From Armatimonadota bacterium (GTDB lineage: Bacteria > Armatimonadota > Armatimonadia > Armatimonadales > Armatimonadaceae): 50,462 bases of DNA. A model generated the notes under the pieces. The model had not been told where the DNA came from. It was given only the letters and a program-made list of their open reading frames with translations, and searched no databases. Positions within the stretch are counted from its first letter, which is position 1. The number at the start of each line of letters is the position of its first letter. A program made the position numbers and the translations under genes. This document shows positions 47,975 through 50,462 of the stretch, one piece after another. The stretch is from assembly GCA_026392155.1 (NCBI GenBank), contig JAPLCP010000056.1:1-50462 (forward strand), written 5' to 3'.

Positions 47975-48829
47975 ATGCGCATGAATGCGCCAAAGCTGCT
48001 TCTTACCCTAGGGCTGGTTACCGATATTCACTACGCCGATGCCAAGCCTCGGATCAACCGTTACTACCGTGAGTCTTTGAGCAAATTGGACGAAGCCGCG
48101 AAGGCTCTGCGTGAGAAGAAAGTCGCGCTTGCTGTCAGTCTTGGCGACACGATTGATGCCGGTGAGAAAGCCGATGCCGCCACGGAGCTTGAGTTTCTCA
48201 AGCGCATTGATGAGGTCTTTGCAGGCATGGCCACGGAGCGCCACTATGTTCTTGGTAATCACTGCGTCGCGACACTCAAAAAGCAAGAGTTTCTCGCCAC
48301 GGTTCACAAAAAAGGCAAGAAGCGCTCGTTTTACTCCCTCAGCCGCCAAGGCGTCCATCTGATTTTTCTGGATGCCTGCTTCCGCGCCGATGGCGTGGCC
48401 TACGGAGACGGTCCGTTTAAGTGGCATGACACCGAGATTCCCCTCGCACAGCGCATGTGGCTCGAGGCGAACCTGAAAAAGGCAAAAGGCCCGGTGATTG
48501 TTTTTGTGCACCAGCGCCTCGACACGCCTCCGGAAAACCGCTACACCATTAAGAGCGCCCCAGAAGTCCGACGTATTTTAGAGCAGAGCAAGAAAGTGAG
48601 TGCGGTCTTCATGGGACATAGCCATGGAAATGCGCAGACTGTGATCAATGGGATTCCCTATCTCACACTTGCGGCGATGGTCGAGGGCACTGGCCCCGAG
48701 AACAATGGCTACAGCCTTTTGCGTATCTTCGACGATGGCAGTATCGAGCTAGAGGGTTTTCGCAAGCATGCGCTCCACCCGGTGCACGCAAAACGCCTGC
48801 AACCAACTGCCTTTGCTGAGGCTCTCTAG
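47975..48829 (+). CDS. Calcineurin-like metallophosphoesterase
   Basis: This 284-residue protein has all metallophosphoesterase motifs: GLVTDIHYADA (DxH), LAVSLGDTIDAG (GD), YVLGNHC (GNH), VIVFVHQRLD (H) and VFMGHSHGN (GHxH). There is no signal peptide, so it is probably cytoplasmic. The substrate cannot be inferred. It precedes the ABC transporter by 5 nt, suggesting one operon. Confidence 0.9.
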   Translation: MRMNAPKLLLTLGLVTDIHYADAKPRINRYYRESLSKLDEAAKALREKKVALAVSLGDTIDAGEKADAATELEFLKRIDEVFAGMATERHYVLGNHCVATLKKQEFLATVHKKGKKRSFYSLSRQGVHLIFLDACFRADGVAYGDGPFKWHDTEIPLAQRMWLEANLKKAKGPVIVFVHQRLDTPPENRYTIKSAPEVRRILEQSKKVSAVFMGHSHGNAQTVINGIPYLTLAAMVEGTGPENNGYSLLRIFDDGSIELEGFRKHALHPVHAKRLQPTAFAEAL

Positions 48830-48834
48830 GAGAT

Positions 48835-49596
48835 ATGCAGCTTAGTATTCAAGCGCGTGGCCTCGTCAAAGACTACGGCAAGCAGCGCGCTGTGGACGGA
48901 ATTGATTTGGACGTGGCCGAGGGAGAGTTCTACGGGTTTCTGGGCCCCAATGGCGCGGGAAAATCCACGACCATTAAGATGCTCACCGGAATGCTCCGGC
49001 CCACCAGCGGCCAGATGCTCGTGGCGGGCTACGACATGGCGAGCCAGCCGCTCGACGTCAAGCGCGTGATCGGGATTCTCCCCGAGGAAACCAGCCTCTA
49101 CGAGCGCCTCACGGCCCGTGAGATGCTGCTCTTTGCCGGTCAGATGTATGGCCTGAGCCGCACCGAGACCCAGGAGCGCACCCAGGATCTGCTGGGCGTG
49201 ATGGAGCTTACCAGCGATGCCGACAAGCTGATCGTGGACTACTCGATGGGCATGAAGAAGAAAGTCGCGCTGGCGGCGGCGCTGATCCACCGGCCCCGTG
49301 TGCTCTTTCTCGATGAGCCCTTTAATGGCATTGACCCCATCTCCGTGCGTGCGATCCGCGATGTCTTAAAAGCTCTCACGGATCACGGCACGACAATCTT
49401 TTTTACCTCACACGTGATGGAAGTGGTCGAGCGGCTCTGCACTCGGATCGCGATTATTCAAAAAGGAAAGCTGGTCGGGCAGGGCACGATTGCGGAGCTG
49501 CGCGAGCAAGCCGGGGAAGATGGCGCTCTGGAGGATGTCTTCCTCAAGCTCGTCTCCGCCGAAGCCACCAACACAGAGAGCCTAAAGTGGCTCTGA
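48835..49596 (+). CDS. ABC transporter ATP-binding protein
   Basis: This 253-residue protein has Walker A GPNGAGKSTTIKML, signature YSMGMKKKVALAAAL (in place of the classical LSGGQ), Walker B RVLFLDEPFNGIDP and the switch SHVMEVVERL. It belongs to the CcmA/ABC-2 exporter type. AGGAG precedes the ATG at 48835. The permease follows 40 nt later. Confidence 0.93.
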   Translation: MQLSIQARGLVKDYGKQRAVDGIDLDVAEGEFYGFLGPNGAGKSTTIKMLTGMLRPTSGQMLVAGYDMASQPLDVKRVIGILPEETSLYERLTAREMLLFAGQMYGLSRTETQERTQDLLGVMELTSDADKLIVDYSMGMKKKVALAAALIHRPRVLFLDEPFNGIDPISVRAIRDVLKALTDHGTTIFFTSHVMEVVERLCTRIAIIQKGKLVGQGTIAELREQAGEDGALEDVFLKLVSAEATNTESLKWL

Positions 49597-49603
49597 TTTC
49601 TTT

Positions 49604-49620
49604 CCCCCGCTCGGCGGGGG
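49604..49620. promoter_or_regulatory. GC hairpin between ABC ATPase and permease genes
   Basis: CCCCCGC (49604-49610) and GCGGGGG (49614-49620) form a perfect 7-bp stem with a TCG loop, followed by CTAGGGGGGC rather than T residues. It could lower permease expression relative to the ATPase or protect the upstream mRNA. Confidence 0.4.
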
Positions 49621-49636
49621 CTAGGGGGGCGGACGC

Positions 49637-50462
49637 ATGGCTCTAAGGCAGCTGATGTGGCTGCGCTGGAAGCTTACCCAGCGCGGCTTTACCCGTAGCC
49701 GTAGCACGCTGATTGGCTCCATTATCGGTTTGGTTTTTCTTGGGCCGTATGCCTTGGCGCTGGCAGGCGCACTGGGCTATGGGCTCTTTAAACTCAATCT
49801 CAACTTAGGTGAGCACACGCTCCGTGCGGCACTTCTTTTCGTGGCAGGCATCTGGACGGTTGGGCCGCTCCTAGGCTTTCAGCTCAACGAAGCGCAAGAT
49901 ATCACGCGGCTCTTTGTCTACCCGGTGCCGGTGCGCAAGCTCTTTCTCGGCGCGATTGCCGGGTGCCTGCTGGACCTGACGACAATCCTCTTACTGCCGA
50001 CGCTGATCGCGGTGATCGTGGGGGCGGCGTTTCATGGTGTGGCGGGCGCACTGGTCGCTGCAGTTGCGATGCCGCTCTTTCTGTTCCAGACCCTTGCCGC
50101 AAGCCAGGCGGTGACACTGGCGCTTCAGGGGATTCTCCAGAGCCGAAAGTGGCGCGATGTGGCCCTGATTATCGTCCCACTTTTTTGGATGGTATGGCAG
50201 CTTGGGATGCAGAGTATCGGGCGTGGCGCGGGCAAGGTGGACTGGAAGGCGTTTCTGGCCAGCACGCCGTGGGAGGCCGTGAGCTTCCTGCCCTCGGGGC
50301 TTGCGGCGCGTGCCGTGGGCGCAGGGATGAAGGGGATGTGGCCGCTGGCGATTGCCTATCTCGGGGCGCTGGGGCTCGTCACCGTTGCCACGTTCACCCT
50401 CTCTGCCTGGCTGGTAGGAAAAGCCTACGAAGGCGATGCGGTGGGCGTCCCCGCCCCGAAGC
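49637..50462 (+). CDS. ABC transporter permease, truncated by window end
   Basis: The frame is open from ATG 49637 to the last base. The product (MALRQLMWLRWKLTQRGFTR...) has several hydrophobic segments (for example SIIGLVFLGPYALALAGALG and LLDLTTILLLPTLIAVIVGA), consistent with an ABC-2-type membrane subunit, paired with the ATPase just upstream. The stop lies outside the window. The SD is weak. Confidence 0.85.
   Translation, partial: MALRQLMWLRWKLTQRGFTRSRSTLIGSIIGLVFLGPYALALAGALGYGLFKLNLNLGEHTLRAALLFVAGIWTVGPLLGFQLNEAQDITRLFVYPVPVRKLFLGAIAGCLLDLTTILLLPTLIAVIVGAAFHGVAGALVAAVAMPLFLFQTLAASQAVTLALQGILQSRKWRDVALIIVPLFWMVWQLGMQSIGRGAGKVDWKAFLASTPWEAVSFLPSGLAARAVGAGMKGMWPLAIAYLGALGLVTVATFTLSAWLVGKAYEGDAVGVPAPK

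Noticed and set aside
49604-49620. Rho-independent terminator between the ABC ATPase and permease
   Set aside because: The stem is GC-rich, but no T run follows on either strand and the genes are clearly functionally paired.
1-50462. tRNA, rRNA, CRISPR array or insertion sequence
   Set aside because: No cloverleaf with CCA-type arms, no regularly spaced direct repeats with spacers, and no transposase-like ORF or terminal inverted repeats were seen.

Overview
The window is dominated by a nearly complete flagellar regulon (about positions 1-36,700), followed by about 14 kb of unrelated housekeeping and signalling genes. The organism is a motile diderm bacterium with a moderately high G+C content. 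FlgH and FlgI (outer-membrane L ring and peptidoglycan P ring) argue for an outer membrane. The gene order resembles the Bacillus/Clostridium fla operon, including sigma-28 followed by a SwrB-like gene and a flgM-flgN-flgK-flgL-fliW-csrA block. That mixture suggests a deep terrabacterial diderm phylum; Armatimonadota is my best guess, but this is inference because no marker gene settles it.

Layout. Positions 1-1533 (+) hold two tandem flagellins, the first cut by the window edge. The second is preceded by a sigma-28-like promoter and a structured leader with a textbook CsrA site. On the minus strand, reading from 25053 down to 1626, comes a long export, basal-body and switch cluster: flgB-flgC-fliE-(partial fliF copy)-fliF-fliG-fliH-fliI-fliJ-transglycosylase-fliK-flgD; then flgE with its own promoter and terminator; then fliL-fliM-fliN-fliO-fliP-fliQ-fliR-flhB-flhA-flhF-flhG-pilZ-small membrane protein-fliA-swrB-like. 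An orphan NarL-type response regulator diverges from flgB, and motA-motB follow it on the plus strand. A second minus-strand block, 36663 down to 28102, runs flgF-flgG-flgA-flgH-flgI-flgJ(rod)-flgM-flgN-flgK-flgL-fliW-csrA. No fliD, fliS or chemotaxis genes are present in the window.

Regulation visible in the sequence. Four sites, upstream of flagellin, flgE, flgI and flgF, share a motif of the form CTTT(C/A)-N16-GTCGAA with the two boxes exactly 21 nt apart start to start. I read these as FliA/sigma-28 promoters. A fifth site with a consensus GCCGATAA box precedes the GGDEF/HD-GYP gene at 45431. FlgM, FliA, CsrA, FliW and the CsrA-binding flagellin leader are all present, so the transcriptional (FlgM-FliA) and translational (FliW-CsrA) checkpoints can both be reconstructed here.

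Positions 36,700-50,462 hold a frameshifted propeller-like gene, a DppA-type aminopeptidase, TrmL, a small aspartic-protease gene pair, a Gfo/Idh/MocA oxidoreductase, a macrodomain hydrolase, two c-di-GMP-type HD-GYP proteins (one with GGDEF), an OPA-family transporter apparently lacking one helix, an RsmF-like rRNA methyltransferase, a metallophosphoesterase and an ABC exporter whose permease runs off the end.

The most notable oddities are a 704-bp tandem duplication that created a truncated FliF, a 7-nt deletion inside a tandem repeat that separates the FliO signal peptide from its body, an FlgH without a lipobox cysteine, and an SD-sequestering hairpin that straddles the predicted flgI promoter. 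No tRNA, rRNA, CRISPR array or insertion sequence was seen, and no gene-free stretch exceeds about 215 bases.
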